DNA of 64,000 bases from Adiantum capillus-veneris. Lineage: Eukaryota; Streptophyta; Polypodiopsida; Polypodiales; Pteridaceae. The notes under the pieces were generated by a model that saw nothing but the letters and a program-made list of their open reading frames with translations, had not been told where the DNA came from and ran no database searches. Where the stretch lies: positions 89,484,680 through 89,548,679 of the forward strand of contig CM043962.1 of assembly GCA_014529385.2 (NCBI GenBank), read 5' to 3'. Below are positions 10,980-20,871 of the stretch, piece after piece. The translations under genes were made by a program, and so were the position numbers. Numbering within the stretch: the stretch's first letter is position 1; each line of letters begins with the position of its first letter.

Positions 10980-13151
10980 TTACTCTCGGGAGCTTTCAAC
11001 CAAGAATAGGTTTTGAAATTCAAAACTCCCATCCTCGAAGAGAGGATTTGTAAAGGACCATACTGGCAATATTGGTTTCTTTTGCCATACCTGGGTGACC
11101 TTGGTTGTCAAAATTTCTTTTTGTTGTTGTTGGTCCCTTGGTTGAGAAGATTGGCTCGCTCCATTCCCCGTAACACTTTGTCTATCATGTCTTGACATTT
11201 CTTGAGAGCTAGAGATGACTTCAATCTTCTTCGGTATGTGTGGTTCTTTTGGCACCCATTTGTATTTGTATCGTGTGATTAGCGTGTCTTTGCAGATATC
11301 CTTTGCCTTGACTGTGACATTGTCCTTGATTTTGCCTTCCGTGAAATTGCGATTATTTTCAAGCTGAAATCGTTTGCTTGAAGAATGTTTACCTGGCATC
11401 TTTGGTAGCCAGATTCTCCGATTTCCTTGATAGTAACCTTGCGCTTGAAGAATTGTAGATGGCACTTCCCATGATGTTTTTGATGTCGTATTGAGATGTA
11501 CAAGAGTGCCATTTTTGGGCTTATTTATCGATGAAGTCCTATGTTGGTAGGAAGGCCAGTTGGATTTGAAATTTCCTGCATCCCTTTGGCGAGCCTTGTT
11601 GGTTGGTCTCCTTTGGCAATATAAATATGAGCTTTGTTGCTTTTGGGGACGCCTTTTGAAACCTTTATCCACCACATAAGCCGAGGTCTGTGGTTTTGGT
11701 AACCAAAGTTTCTTTTGACCCTCATAATAGCCTTGCTCTGCTAAGCTGTAGTGGGAGGCTATCCACCCCATGTGTTTACCTTTCATCAATTGGCTAGGCT
11801 CATTTACCCATATTGGGTCCTTGACCTTTATTTCTGTAGCTTTAATGTAGACCTTTGAAGACCTTTGTTGACGGTGATCTCGCAGTGTAGGATATTTCGA
11901 TTGAAAAACTTTCTTTGGAGTCTGCCTTGGGCGTGGAAGCGTATTGACCGTTGATATAGAAGCATTGTCTTGAACCTGAGTGGGTTGGATTGAAGACTTT
12001 GATTGAAGAGGATGCGTGTGTTGGTAGGACATTTGTGTGCTAACTTTAGCTTTTCCTTTGTCAGCAGCCGATAATCTTGGAGCAGTAGTAGGCTGGATTT
12101 CTTGAGAGCTAGTCGTGATGACCATTGTTGAAAATTCAGGTTCTTCTTCAACTACCTTTGCCCATTTCTTGGACAAAATCAAATGTGCACTCATTTTCGA
12201 TGAATCCACCACTAGGAATCTGTCTTTGATTACCTTTGACCGTAGTTTAAGGGAAGCTTCTGCAATCCCTAAACTTGTGACGGCTATTCCATGTGATATA
12301 GGAACCTGTACCTGAATTTCATACAGTTCTGGCTTACCTAGAAGTAACCATAGCCCATAAGACATGACATTAGTCGTGGCAGTGCAATCTATCTCTGCTG
12401 TAAAGTTGAATTTCAGTTTCTCATACACATCCAACGAGAATTTAATCTTCTTGTTGGCTGCCAAGTAACTGATGTCCTCTTTGCTTTTGGTACTTGTCTT
12501 GGACTTTTGTGCCTTGGAAGCTTTGTCATCCTCTTGTATGTTGAACTTCTTTGTCATTTGACTGGTTGTAGCATGTCCCAAGTGCTTACTATCTTCTGTT
12601 GTAGTAGCTGTTTGTTGGTGTTCATTGCTAGTTTCTGACTGTGACGCCTTGATTCTTGATTTTAGAAGCTCTCTGTCACTATTTACTTCTTCTAGCACTT
12701 GAAGGTCATTCAATGGTGACTTTTCTTCTTGGAAATGTTTTGAAGCTTGTGTAGCAGGATGTTGAGGTTTACTCTCTTCTTCTGATGCAATGGTCACCGT
12801 GGCCTTTGGTTTCCATTGTTCCATGGGTTTTTGTAGAGTCTCTTCTTGAAAATATTCATTCATATCGTGTATTGCTTGTCCTTGGTAGTCAATCTTGGAC
12901 TCAGTCATTTCCTGTTCTTCTGTGCATTGTATGTCTTCAGTTACATCTTCTTTTAGCTTCTCATACTCTTTGATTTGTTCAATCACCAATGAAGAGTCCA
13001 CAATAGAAAATTTATTTGGTAGACTTTCAGCTTCATCCATTGACTCTATTTGCATGTCTTCCACTTGTGATGTGGAACTAAGATTTTTTGTTACCTCTGC
13101 CACCCCTTCTTGTGTTGGCTCACTATCGTCAGAATCTTGGCTTCTTTTGCT
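10980..13151 (-). CDS. ORF3 of the pol-less element: degenerate retropepsin-like domain and WLPK repeats
   Basis: The frame is open for about 720 codons after a TAG and has no AUG at its beginning (first AUG-less residues SKRSQDSDD), so it would be made by reading through that TAG or from an internal start. The first 200 residues are acidic, Glu/Gln/Ser-rich and probably disordered. Around residue 235 a retropepsin-like pattern appears: AEIDCTATTNVMSYG, later ISHGIAVTSLG and a DRFLVVDSSK...LILSKKW stretch that matches the end of the fold. The usual D-S/T-G-A active site is D-C-T-A here, so the Asp is kept but the flexible Gly is lost. The C-terminal half is basic and carries a repeated pattern QGYYxGxxxxWLPK, with shorter relatives KWVPKEP and VWQKKP. 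No RT follows. Function is unknown; possibly an extended Gag product. Confidence 0.7.
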   Translation of the reverse strand, partial: SKRSQDSDDSEPTQEGVAEVTKNLSSTSQVEDMQIESMDEAESLPNKFSIVDSSLVIEQIKEYEKLKEDVTEDIQCTEEQEMTESKIDYQGQAIHDMNEYFQEETLQKPMEQWKPKATVTIASEEESKPQHPATQASKHFQEEKSPLNDLQVLEEVNSDRELLKSRIKASQSETSNEHQQTATTTEDSKHLGHATTSQMTKKFNIQEDDKASKAQKSKTSTKSKEDISYLAANKKIKFSLDVYEKLKFNFTAEIDCTATTNVMSYGLWLLLGKPELYEIQVQVPISHGIAVTSLGIAEASLKLRSKVIKDRFLVVDSSKMSAHLILSKKWAKVVEEEPEFSTMVITTSSQEIQPTTAPRLSAADKGKAKVSTQMSYQHTHPLQSKSSIQPTQVQDNASISTVNTLPRPRQTPKKVFQSKYPTLRDHRQQRSSKVYIKATEIKVKDPIWVNEPSQLMKGKHMGWIASHYSLAEQGYYEGQKKLWLPKPQTSAYVVDKGFKRRPQKQQSSYLYCQRRPTNKARQRDAGNFKSNWPSYQHRTSSINKPKNGTLVHLNTTSKTSWEVPSTILQAQGYYQGNRRIWLPKMPGKHSSSKRFQLENNRNFTEGKIKDNVTVKAKDICKDTLITRYKYKWVPKEPHIPKKIEVISSSQEMSRHDRQSVTGNGASQSSQPRDQQQQKEILTTKVTQVWQKKPILPVWSFTNPLFEDGSFEFQNLFLVESSRE

Positions 13152-13938
13152 CTAGAACCTTGAACTACGAGCTTCATCTTCATCACCTTGTGGATGCTCT
13201 GACTTATCCTCACTGAGGTTCCTTAAACGATCTTGAATCAGCTGATTCAATTGATCTTTTTTGAAAGCCTGATTCTCTATGATAAAGTTGTTGACACCCT
13301 TGACTTCAGGCAACTGTGTCTTGAGCCTATCTTTTGTGCTCTGCGACAAGATCTGCTTCTTTTCCGGAGATCTTGTTGGGGATTCCTTCTTCCGTTCCCT
13401 TGTTGTCACTGTCTGAACTTTGCTTTTGGCTTGTTGCTTCTTCTTTTCCATGTAGAGCTTTACTGGGCAGTCCTTCACTAAATGACCAATGGCACATTGG
13501 TCGCAATATGTTGTTATCTCAACATGTGCACTCTTTGGACGAGGCAGCTTTCCATAATACTGCTGATAATGGTTTCCTGTGGTATCTAGATACAGATATG
13601 ACCTCTTCTTTGCATGCATGAACCTGTAGATTACGACTGACTTAGGTGTATCCACTGGCTTTGTCTCTTTATCCTTCATCGTCTTGTCCTTGAGAAGCTG
13701 AAAATAGCTTCCATTATTGCTTGCATACAAGATCAAATCACTATCCATGCTTTCTAGCAGTTGTGATGCTAATTCTTCCATCAGTATATGGTCTTCGTAT
13801 ATGGTCTTTGACGTGGGGCTTCTGCATAGCCTTAGGACTATGTTTCCGAGTTGATTTTGGCGAGTTCTGCACCGAGGGTGAAGATTGAACCGAATCTTTG
13901 TTTTCCGTTTCCCTTTATGGTGCTTTTGGACGGGGTCC
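13152..13938 (-). CDS. ORF2 of the pol-less element: zinc-knuckle Gag-like protein
   Basis: About 262 codons, very basic at both ends. Near the middle is YCDQCAIGHLVKDCPV, a nucleocapsid-type knuckle with spacing C-X2-C-X3-H-X4-C, one residue shorter than the canonical C-X2-C-X4-H-X4-C. It has no AUG at the beginning: its frame overlaps the end of ORF1 by 26 nt in the +1 frame, near a run of four C. It ends in a TAG followed in the same frame by ORF3. Together the three ORFs look like one large Gag-type polyprotein split by a frame change and a stop. Whether these are recoding signals or ordinary mutations cannot be decided from one copy. Confidence 0.7.
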
Positions 13939-15048
13939 AAGTATGTGACTTACAGGTTTCCCACAATTGCTAAACTCATCCATATTTTTCACATCGGCTA
14001 TTTCATAGTGCCTATCGTATTTGTCGACCACAATGACATCTTGACCCGACCTTTTACATTGGGCATTATGAATTTCCAGTGGTATCTCCTCCGGCTCGGC
14101 ATCTTCCAATGCTTCTTGAAATTCCACTTGGACTCCTGAAAAGGACACTGCTTCTTGCAAAACTGGACTTCTTAATCCCGCTCTTGAAGATATAGGGTCT
14201 CTTTGTTGAGTTTGAACTCCCACCATCCGAGAGGGTTTCATATCTGATGTTGGCATCTGTTTAATGCCTGATGATATGACTTCTTGTGCTTTGTTAAGTA
14301 GCTCTTGAGACCAAGCTAGTTCTTTTTGAAGTTGGGCTATCTTCATAGCTGGTACCTCTTGTGCTCGTGCAGTGCACGAGACTTGTGTTGTGTCTTTCCA
14401 TGTTGTGTCTTGTGTTGTGTCTTGTTGTGTGTCATGTGGTGTGTCACTCGTTTGTGTAGTGACAGCCGTAGGTGTCAATTCTTCCAAGTGCGTAGTTAGA
14501 GGTAAACCCATGACGAGATGGTATACATTACCACCTTTAGACATGTAGTCTTCTCCTCTTGAGCCAAACACTTCTGCTGTAAAGTAATGATTGTTTTCTA
14601 CAGGAACTTCATGACTTGTGACAGCCCTGTAGTATCGACCGTCTTCATCTCCATAGAGGGTACCAAATTTCTGTTTTCCATCTTGTGCTTTGTACAGAAA
14701 AATACTTGGAGGATATGCGTAGAGTTCTGTAAGTTGATCCTTGTACAACATTTCTATCTCATTGTCGATGTATTTTCCGTGCCTCATGTAAATTGATCCT
14801 AGACAGTCTTCCATGAAATTTGGATGTGGGTGTAGTACATTCTTTGCTGTTTCAACTTCCACATATTGAGATGTCCGAGTTTCCTCTGTATCTTTCTTTG
14901 TCTTGATGTACAAATTCCGATTGACATCCTCATAGCATGGCAGTCCTTTGTAGTATCCAATCAGATAGATCCGAATTTGCTCTCTTGTAATATCTGTGGA
15001 TGTACTTGAAGCTTCTTCCTGACTGGTCTGATTCCTTTGAGACGCCAT
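13915..15048 (-). CDS. ORF1 of the pol-less element: Gag-like N-terminal protein
   Basis: 377 residues from an ATG. The N-terminal half is compact and rich in aromatic residues, for example IYLIGYYKGLPCYEDVN and GEDYMSKGGNVYHLVMG. A Thr/Gln/Asp-rich linker follows (residues about 195-225) with a repeated DTTQDTT pattern, then a predicted coiled-coil stretch around MKIAQLQKELAWSQELL. I do not recognise a named family. Position after the leader, size and the knuckle protein that follows suggest it is the capsid part of Gag. Alternatives cannot be excluded. Confidence 0.65.
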   Translation of the reverse strand: MASQRNQTSQEEASSTSTDITREQIRIYLIGYYKGLPCYEDVNRNLYIKTKKDTEETRTSQYVEVETAKNVLHPHPNFMEDCLGSIYMRHGKYIDNEIEMLYKDQLTELYAYPPSIFLYKAQDGKQKFGTLYGDEDGRYYRAVTSHEVPVENNHYFTAEVFGSRGEDYMSKGGNVYHLVMGLPLTTHLEELTPTAVTTQTSDTPHDTQQDTTQDTTWKDTTQVSCTARAQEVPAMKIAQLQKELAWSQELLNKAQEVISSGIKQMPTSDMKPSRMVGVQTQQRDPISSRAGLRSPVLQEAVSFSGVQVEFQEALEDAEPEEIPLEIHNAQCKRSGQDVIVVDKYDRHYEIADVKNMDEFSNCGKPVSHILGPRPKAP

Positions 15049-18000
15049 TGCTTTCGTCTTGACTCCCTTGTTGTACCTGTTCAGTGATAGCTCTAATTGC
15101 TTGCCTCAATGCTAATAAAAATTATTAGCACCCTTGTGTCGGTCTTTTTCGCTTGAGGTCCTTCAGCTTTTGTGGATGCCTTAATCTCTGAGTTTTATGA
15201 ACTGGGCTTGGCTTGCACTGCTTGAACTTCTTAGCTCCCTTGCTTGCCAGGGCTGATACTGTCTTGTCTGGCTGCTTGCTTTGCCTAGAGCTTTTTAGAA
15301 GGCCTCGATCTAGTGGAAGCACTGTGATAAGTTATGCAACTTACCACTATACTGCAACGACTGCTCCCTTTTTAGCGATTCTTGAGTCGAGCTAACCTGT
15401 ATTCACTTTAGCACACAATCTACAAAATTCTATTTAGCTGGAAAACTTTTTTCACAATGAATGCAAAAATTCTTGATGTACCTTTGACGGCCACACTTGT
15501 TCCGTGAGCTCGGAAGTGACTTTCAAGTTCGCTTTTAGCTGAACTAAACTTAAGCTAGCACAAGAGAATTATGCACAAGTCGCAAAGATTTGCTAGCAAA
15601 CATCTTGTGTTAAAGTTCTCCAAAACTTGCGACTGTTGTTGCAAAATCAAGAGTCCTTGTGCATGGTCTTACTGCTACGAGATTTGTGTATGGATGTACA
15701 CTAGGCCGTAGTTAACTTTTACACCTTTCCACGGGTGACCAATGGTTTTTCCAAAAGATAATTTCAATCTGCTAACTTAGCAGTCTTCAAAAACCGTGAC
15801 CGTTTCCTCACAATTCTTTCGAACTGTCAGTTTTAGACACCCCTGACTTCCGGATGCATTTTGAGGCCTTAAACGACGTCTTTTTCAAAGTTGAACTAAA
15901 TGGTTGCCGTTGGCATACATTTAGTTCAAGTTTTGCTCTAAGATCTGTAGAGTCGCTCTGAGGCTAAAAACTTTTCCGATCCGATACCGTTTGTGAAAGT
16001 TATGGCCAAAACAGTGAAATGCAGTTTAGACTGTTCAAAATGAGTCCAAATTCACTTTTGAAAAAAGATTTGGGATCTCTGTGACACTGTGAACACTTCT
16101 GTATGGTCAAAGTTACAGTTGGACCCTAAAACTAGCCTAGAGACATCCTACGCGTAGGATGTCTATATGCTCAGAATTGAACAAAATTTGGTCCAGAGAC
16201 TCCCCTTGAGTCCAGCAACACAATGGTATGGTCAGAATTTTATTTGGACCTGAAAATGGCCTTGAGACATCCTACGCGTAGGATGTCTTTTTACTCAGAA
16301 TGACTTGAAATTTTCACCCCAGCTTCTCCTTGATGTGTTGATCAAAGTGGTGTGCTCATAGGTTGGTTTGGAGTCCTAAATCAAGTTGAAGACATCCTAC
16401 GCGTAGGATGTCTAACTACTCAGATTTTGTCCAAACTTGCACTCTAGCTTCCCCTTGATATGCTAAACTCACAGCTATTTTTTACTTTTTGATTCTGACA
16501 CCTATACGTTGGTCAAATGATCAAGAATCTGTTCCAAAAGCCTGATGTCTGTTCTGATGAATTTCCAAGTCAAATCAGCTCCAAATTGGACCAAATTTGA
16601 CTAGGAGGCTTGCCTAAGGCTATACAACACCCTGCTATGTCCACAATTTGAATTTGGCCTCTAAATCATGCCTTAGACATCCTACGCGTAGGATGTCTAA
16701 CTCCTCAGAATTGCCCCAAATTTGAACCACAGACTCTCCTTAAGGTGCTGATCACTGTGGTTTACTCAGAATTCAGTTTGGAGTCCCAAATCACTCAAAA
16801 GACATACTACGCGTAGGATGTCTTTTTGGCCTGTTTGATCCCAGATTTGTCCCACAGCTTCCTCTTGATGTCAGTAACCCAATGGTATGCTTAGATTTTG
16901 TTTTGGATGTCAAAAGTCCCAAATTTCAGCTGTTTTTGCTTTTTTAGTCAAAAGTGCTAAAGTCTGCTTTGAACCCAATTTTCTTACCCAAATGAGGTGA
17001 AACCCCTTTCAGTCACTCAATATATCTTGCAAGACATGCTCATGCAGCCATCTTATGGTTTTGGTCTCAAAAATTATGCCTTGGACACAATTTGGATAGG
17101 ATGTCTGGCAATTTCAGTCTATCTGGCTTTATCCTGTCAACATATGGTCAAATTTCCACTTTCCAGGTGAAAATAGGGTAAAACCTACCTTCTAAACACA
17201 CTGGTAACCTCAGATTTTCAAAAAAGTGCCCAGATCACTCTGTAGACATCCTACGCGTAGGATGTCTACTGTTGATTTTTTGAGACTGAAGTGTCCCTGA
17301 TGCTTCCTTATGCTCTCAGCAAGTGCAAGTATGCTTCACAATTGCAAAAACATGCAAAAATCACTCAATTAAGCTTTTGCAGAAATTTTACGTTTTCTGA
17401 CTCCGCCTTTTGGCTTTTGGTGAACAAAAATAGGGAAAAACACTCAAGTCAATATGTTACTAGGGTAAAACCTACCCTTTGAACCCATTGGTAACCTCAG
17501 CTTTCCCAAATTCCCTGCCAAAAGTGCCCTAGAGACATTCTACGCGTAGGATGTCTACTGTCTTAAAATGCAATTTTTTTTCTGGCAGTAGTATTCCCTA
17601 TGCTCTGTAGAGCTCTCAGCAATAATCACAGAAACTTTTGGACTTCAAATCAGCTTCCAAACACAACTTACCGTCTTTCCTACTTAGCGTTTTCCACTTC
17701 TCTGATGAGCCTAACAGCAAATAAGACATGCATAAAGTACTCTAGATCAACAATCAAGATATCCTACTTACCCTACTCCTACTCATCAATGTGAGATGGT
17801 GATTTTGATGTCTTGGTTGCTTCCTGGCCTCACACGGACTCTCAAGTCAACCTACCACCACATCTAGCACTCCAACTCCTACTCTCTACACCACAACCTA
17901 CTACTACCTAATACTACCTAAGACGGAAGATCCAGGTCAGACACACGCTCCCTAGACTCATCCTAAGACCTAGAGAGTCCACCACCCTCTGATCCTATCT

Positions 18001-18080
18001 AAATGTAAAATAGTACTCTGGCAAGCCAGAGGGACCTCTATCCTCAAGGACTAGTCTCGGTCACCTACTTAGGGCTCTCG
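15049..18080 (-). other. 3-kb leader of the pol-less element
   Basis: Between the primer site and ORF1 there is no long open frame. A basic open stretch of about 65 codons (15125-15322) just before ORF1 may be a short upstream ORF, but it has no AUG at its start. The middle of the leader is a diverged tandem array containing the palindromes listed separately. Confidence 0.75.
16141..17557. repeat. Array of 24-nt perfect palindromes in diverged ~125-bp units
   Basis: The half-site AGACATCCTACG followed by its exact reverse complement occurs at 16141, 16265, 16390, 16675, 16800, 17244 and 17534. The copies at 16800 and 17534 have one mismatch each. Spacings of 124, 125, 285, 125, 444 and 290 bp fit a unit near 125 bp with some losses. 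Sequences between palindromes share CTCAGAAT, CCAAATTTG and CTTGATG(T) blocks, so the whole unit was duplicated. A degenerate half copy lies near 17090-17110. The centre is an ACGCGT hexamer. Confidence 0.95.
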
Positions 18081-18098
18081 TCCCCGGCAACGGCGCCA
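18081..18098 (-). other. Primer-binding site complementary to tRNA-Asp
   Basis: The minus strand reads TGGCGCCGTTGCCGGGGA, one base after the 5' LTR. The plus strand equals the 3' end of plant tRNA-Asp(GUC) including CCA, recalled from known plant tRNA sequence. All 18 bases pair. Confidence 0.9.
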
Positions 18099-18099
18099 A

Positions 18100-19155
18100 T
18101 GTTGGACGGGTACGCCGCGACGGACGTTAGCATAGCGAGAACTCACCTAACATATAATGTCAAACTGAGGACGAAGCTCGACCCGCAGGCGCGTGGAAGC
18201 AAGCAAAGGGTGTCAACCTCTACTCGACCGACTAATGACTACTTCCTACAGAGATATCAACTCTACATGCCATCGGTTCTGTGAATGTGAGTGTCTCCTA
18301 TGATGCTACCGCAAGCCAAAAGCCCATTAGACGTTCTCGAAACGTTACGAAACTTGAGGGATATCCTATCAACACCAATAGGCCACTCTCCCTAAGGTCC
18401 GTGACCAAAAAAACCTACTCAATACCCTCCGTGCAGAAAACGCATAGGATGTTTGGCCGGTTTTTGCAGGTCGACGTTTCCGAAAACTAAAGTGCCTAAT
18501 GTGTAGCTCTGATCGCGTGGATATGCTGAAATGCAAAAACGGACAACAGTTACTCACCGAAACTCCAAAAGTAGCTCGCGGGTGAATCTGCCAAAACACA
18601 GACGAACGCACGTGATGTAAGCATCAACGCGTAGCTCTCCTCGTGGGCAACACACTACTGCTCTCTGTGTGCGATTCCGACCACCGTAGCTCCTGTAGCA
18701 CACACACACACTCTCACTCTCTCACAGTCTCCCAACGACACAGAAGATCAGATTTATTAGAAGTCCCCTTACAAAGCTTTAGGTTTTGGCTTATATACTA
18801 AGCCTTAGAAAACCTAATGTCCGACCAAAATGACCTGATTTGTCCCTAGGCTTCTATAGAGCTTAATTACAACACTGTGAGCTTGCTTTGCTCATCCAAC
18901 AAGCATCTCTGGCCAAAATACAATTGTCGACTTAAAATATGAAGTTCCCGTAAACATTACAAACGTGGCCGTAATGGCTCAAAATAATAATAACGGGATA
19001 TTCGATGATGTCCATGAGCTTGTATCTTCACATTACAGCATCCATCTTCGTCTTCATCACTTCATCAGCATCTTTATTTGGAATCTTTAGAGAATCTTTG
19101 AGGGATCTTTATGGAATCTTTGTGGAAGCGTTGTTGAAAAGTTGACCTTTCAACA
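18100..19155 (-). repeat. 5' LTR of the pol-less element
   Basis: Same length and termini as the copy at 8711-9766. One difference by eye falls in the CGCGTAGGATGT block, which reads CGCATAGGATGT here. TATATAAG lies at 18790-18797. Confidence 0.93.
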
Positions 19156-19160
19156 CCCAC

Positions 19161-20077
19161 AATTCTCGAATAAAGTCACTTATTAAAATAAATGACTTAT
19201 TAGAGATGGTTCACATGCTATATCAAAACTGGGTTCATGCGGTGGGAAATGCTCCTACTAGGTAAAATGGTTGTTTTGTGCCAGAGAGGGTTTGCAACTA
19301 TGAGCGGCCTGGACATACACGTCCTGTTAGAGGCTCACAAAGGTGCCAGGCTAGTCCTAAGCTAAGACTCGTGCTAGACTGTCGCAGAACATGTCCACGT
19401 AGCGCAAGTGAAGTGCGCACATGACATCCCCCCCTGTTAAAGGTGAGGCACGACTGCCGAACTTCTATTTGTACTCCTGATGCTGACTGCTTCTGACGCA
19501 TGTGATGCATAGACCGATGAAAAATCCTCCAAACAAGTGGATACTACGGATGTAGATCTGGTGCGATTTAAACACCTACCTTACGAGTTATCAGGTAGCC
19601 TTACTACTGTCGCAGAATACAAGCCTTCCTGCTGATCCTGCCTTGCAAGCAGTACGACCACTCGAATAATCTTGGACATTGCGGGTGAAGCTGAAGGGTA
19701 AGGGTGCTCGGAGGTGATTCCAAGGTTCTTGTCGACGGAAGTGGATACATGCTACATGCGAATGCAAATGCAAAAGAGGTTAGGGATCCTGTCTCCAACT
19801 CCTTCCATATCCGCATAAGAGGCAAGTAGATCTTGGTACTCAAGATCTGGGTTCTCGTGTATCCGATGTCAATCTTCCTTCAAAGACATGGCAATGAAGA
19901 TGGGAGCTAATGAGTCCACGATCGGGACTCCAAGATTCTTTCAGGAAAAAAAAACTCGGAGAGGTTCTTTGGGTTCGTTGGGTTCTTGAATTCTTGACGT
20001 TCTTGGATACTTGAGGTTCTTGGTGGTTCTTCCCTTGAGTTCGCGAAGCCGAAGCACGCACAGAGCTCTGATACCAA
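19161..20077 (-). mobile_element. LTR fragment plus short non-coding internal region (family Z)
   Basis: A partial LTR ends at 19426 (GCGCACATGACA) and is followed by a minus-strand purine tract. About 640 bp without coding capacity follow, ending in GCTCTGATACCA (20065-20076), which on the minus strand is the initiator-Met primer site TGGTATCAGAGC. This looks like a small element whose internal coding region is gone, or was never there. Confidence 0.6.
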
Positions 20078-20777
20078 TGTCAGGTGCAGTGGAAGTGTTT
20101 ATGGATTTAGCTCGGATCTAGTACTCCACACACAAACACAAGGGACACTTTACTTCACTTGAAAGACTGAACTGAATTGAAAGAAAGAGAGAGACAAGAG
20201 AGAGAAAAGAGACGACACAAGGATGTAGGGTCCCAACCCTCAAGGGCCCCCTTGCTCTGATGCCAGAGCAAGTACTTACTTTACTCTTGCACAAATACTC
20301 ATACAATGACTGAATGCTCAGATGCTAATGCTAATGGGTACCGATGTTGGGTACTACTGGTTCTATGTCGAAGGTTAAAGAGATTAAAAGAGCCCAACAA
20401 TGGACAACCCCAACCGAAGGACTTAAAACCTAAAGGTGTTGACATGGGGACAGTTGTACGGACGCTTTGCATTTTACGGAAGCTGACGTGGCAATGTACA
20501 AATAGGCTACAAATCACAGAAACTAATGAGGGCGCCAATTTTTGGGCCTAGTGTGCTTTTGGGGCACGACTTTTCATAGCAATTGCTTTTGCGGCCAAGG
20601 GCCTTCAAATATGAGCCTTGGTGGCTCACTCTGGCATTCTTGCGTGTGCGGAACCAAAGACCAAGCTCCGTGACAGTTGTACCTTTGTGAAGCAACATAA
20701 AACAAATACTGAAAGGGACGCCAAGGTTTGGGGCCAGCTCTGGGAGTAGAACACCACCACTCCATGCCTACCGTATG

Positions 20778-20871
<94 letters not shown>

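Larger units (their letters stand above)
8711..19155 (-). mobile_element. Complete non-autonomous LTR retrotransposon with gag-like ORFs but no pol
   Basis: Two direct repeats of equal length (1056 bp) begin TGTTGAAA and end CCAACA on the minus strand. They bound an 8.3-kb internal region and are flanked on both sides by the 5-bp duplication CCCAC (8706-8710 and 19156-19160). A primer-binding site complementary to tRNA-Asp lies beside the right (5') LTR and a purine tract beside the left (3') LTR, so every hallmark of integration by reverse transcription is present. By eye the LTRs differ at roughly 20 positions (about 2 percent), suggesting a fairly recent insertion. The internal region has a 3-kb leader with a palindrome array, three adjoining ORFs (gag-like, zinc knuckle, degenerate protease) and about 1.2 kb of 3' non-coding sequence. 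I found no reverse transcriptase, RNase H or integrase motif, so replication must rely on another element. Confidence 0.93.

Noticed and set aside
10980-15048. Integrated plant pararetrovirus (caulimovirid)
   Set aside because: Two 1056-bp LTRs with a target duplication and PPT point to an LTR retrotransposon, and no movement protein or RT motif was seen.
16141-17557. CRISPR-like array (repeats with regular spacing)
   Set aside because: Repeats are perfect palindromes, the spacing is about 125 bp and irregular, the inter-repeat sequences are related to one another, and the context is a plant retrotransposon leader.
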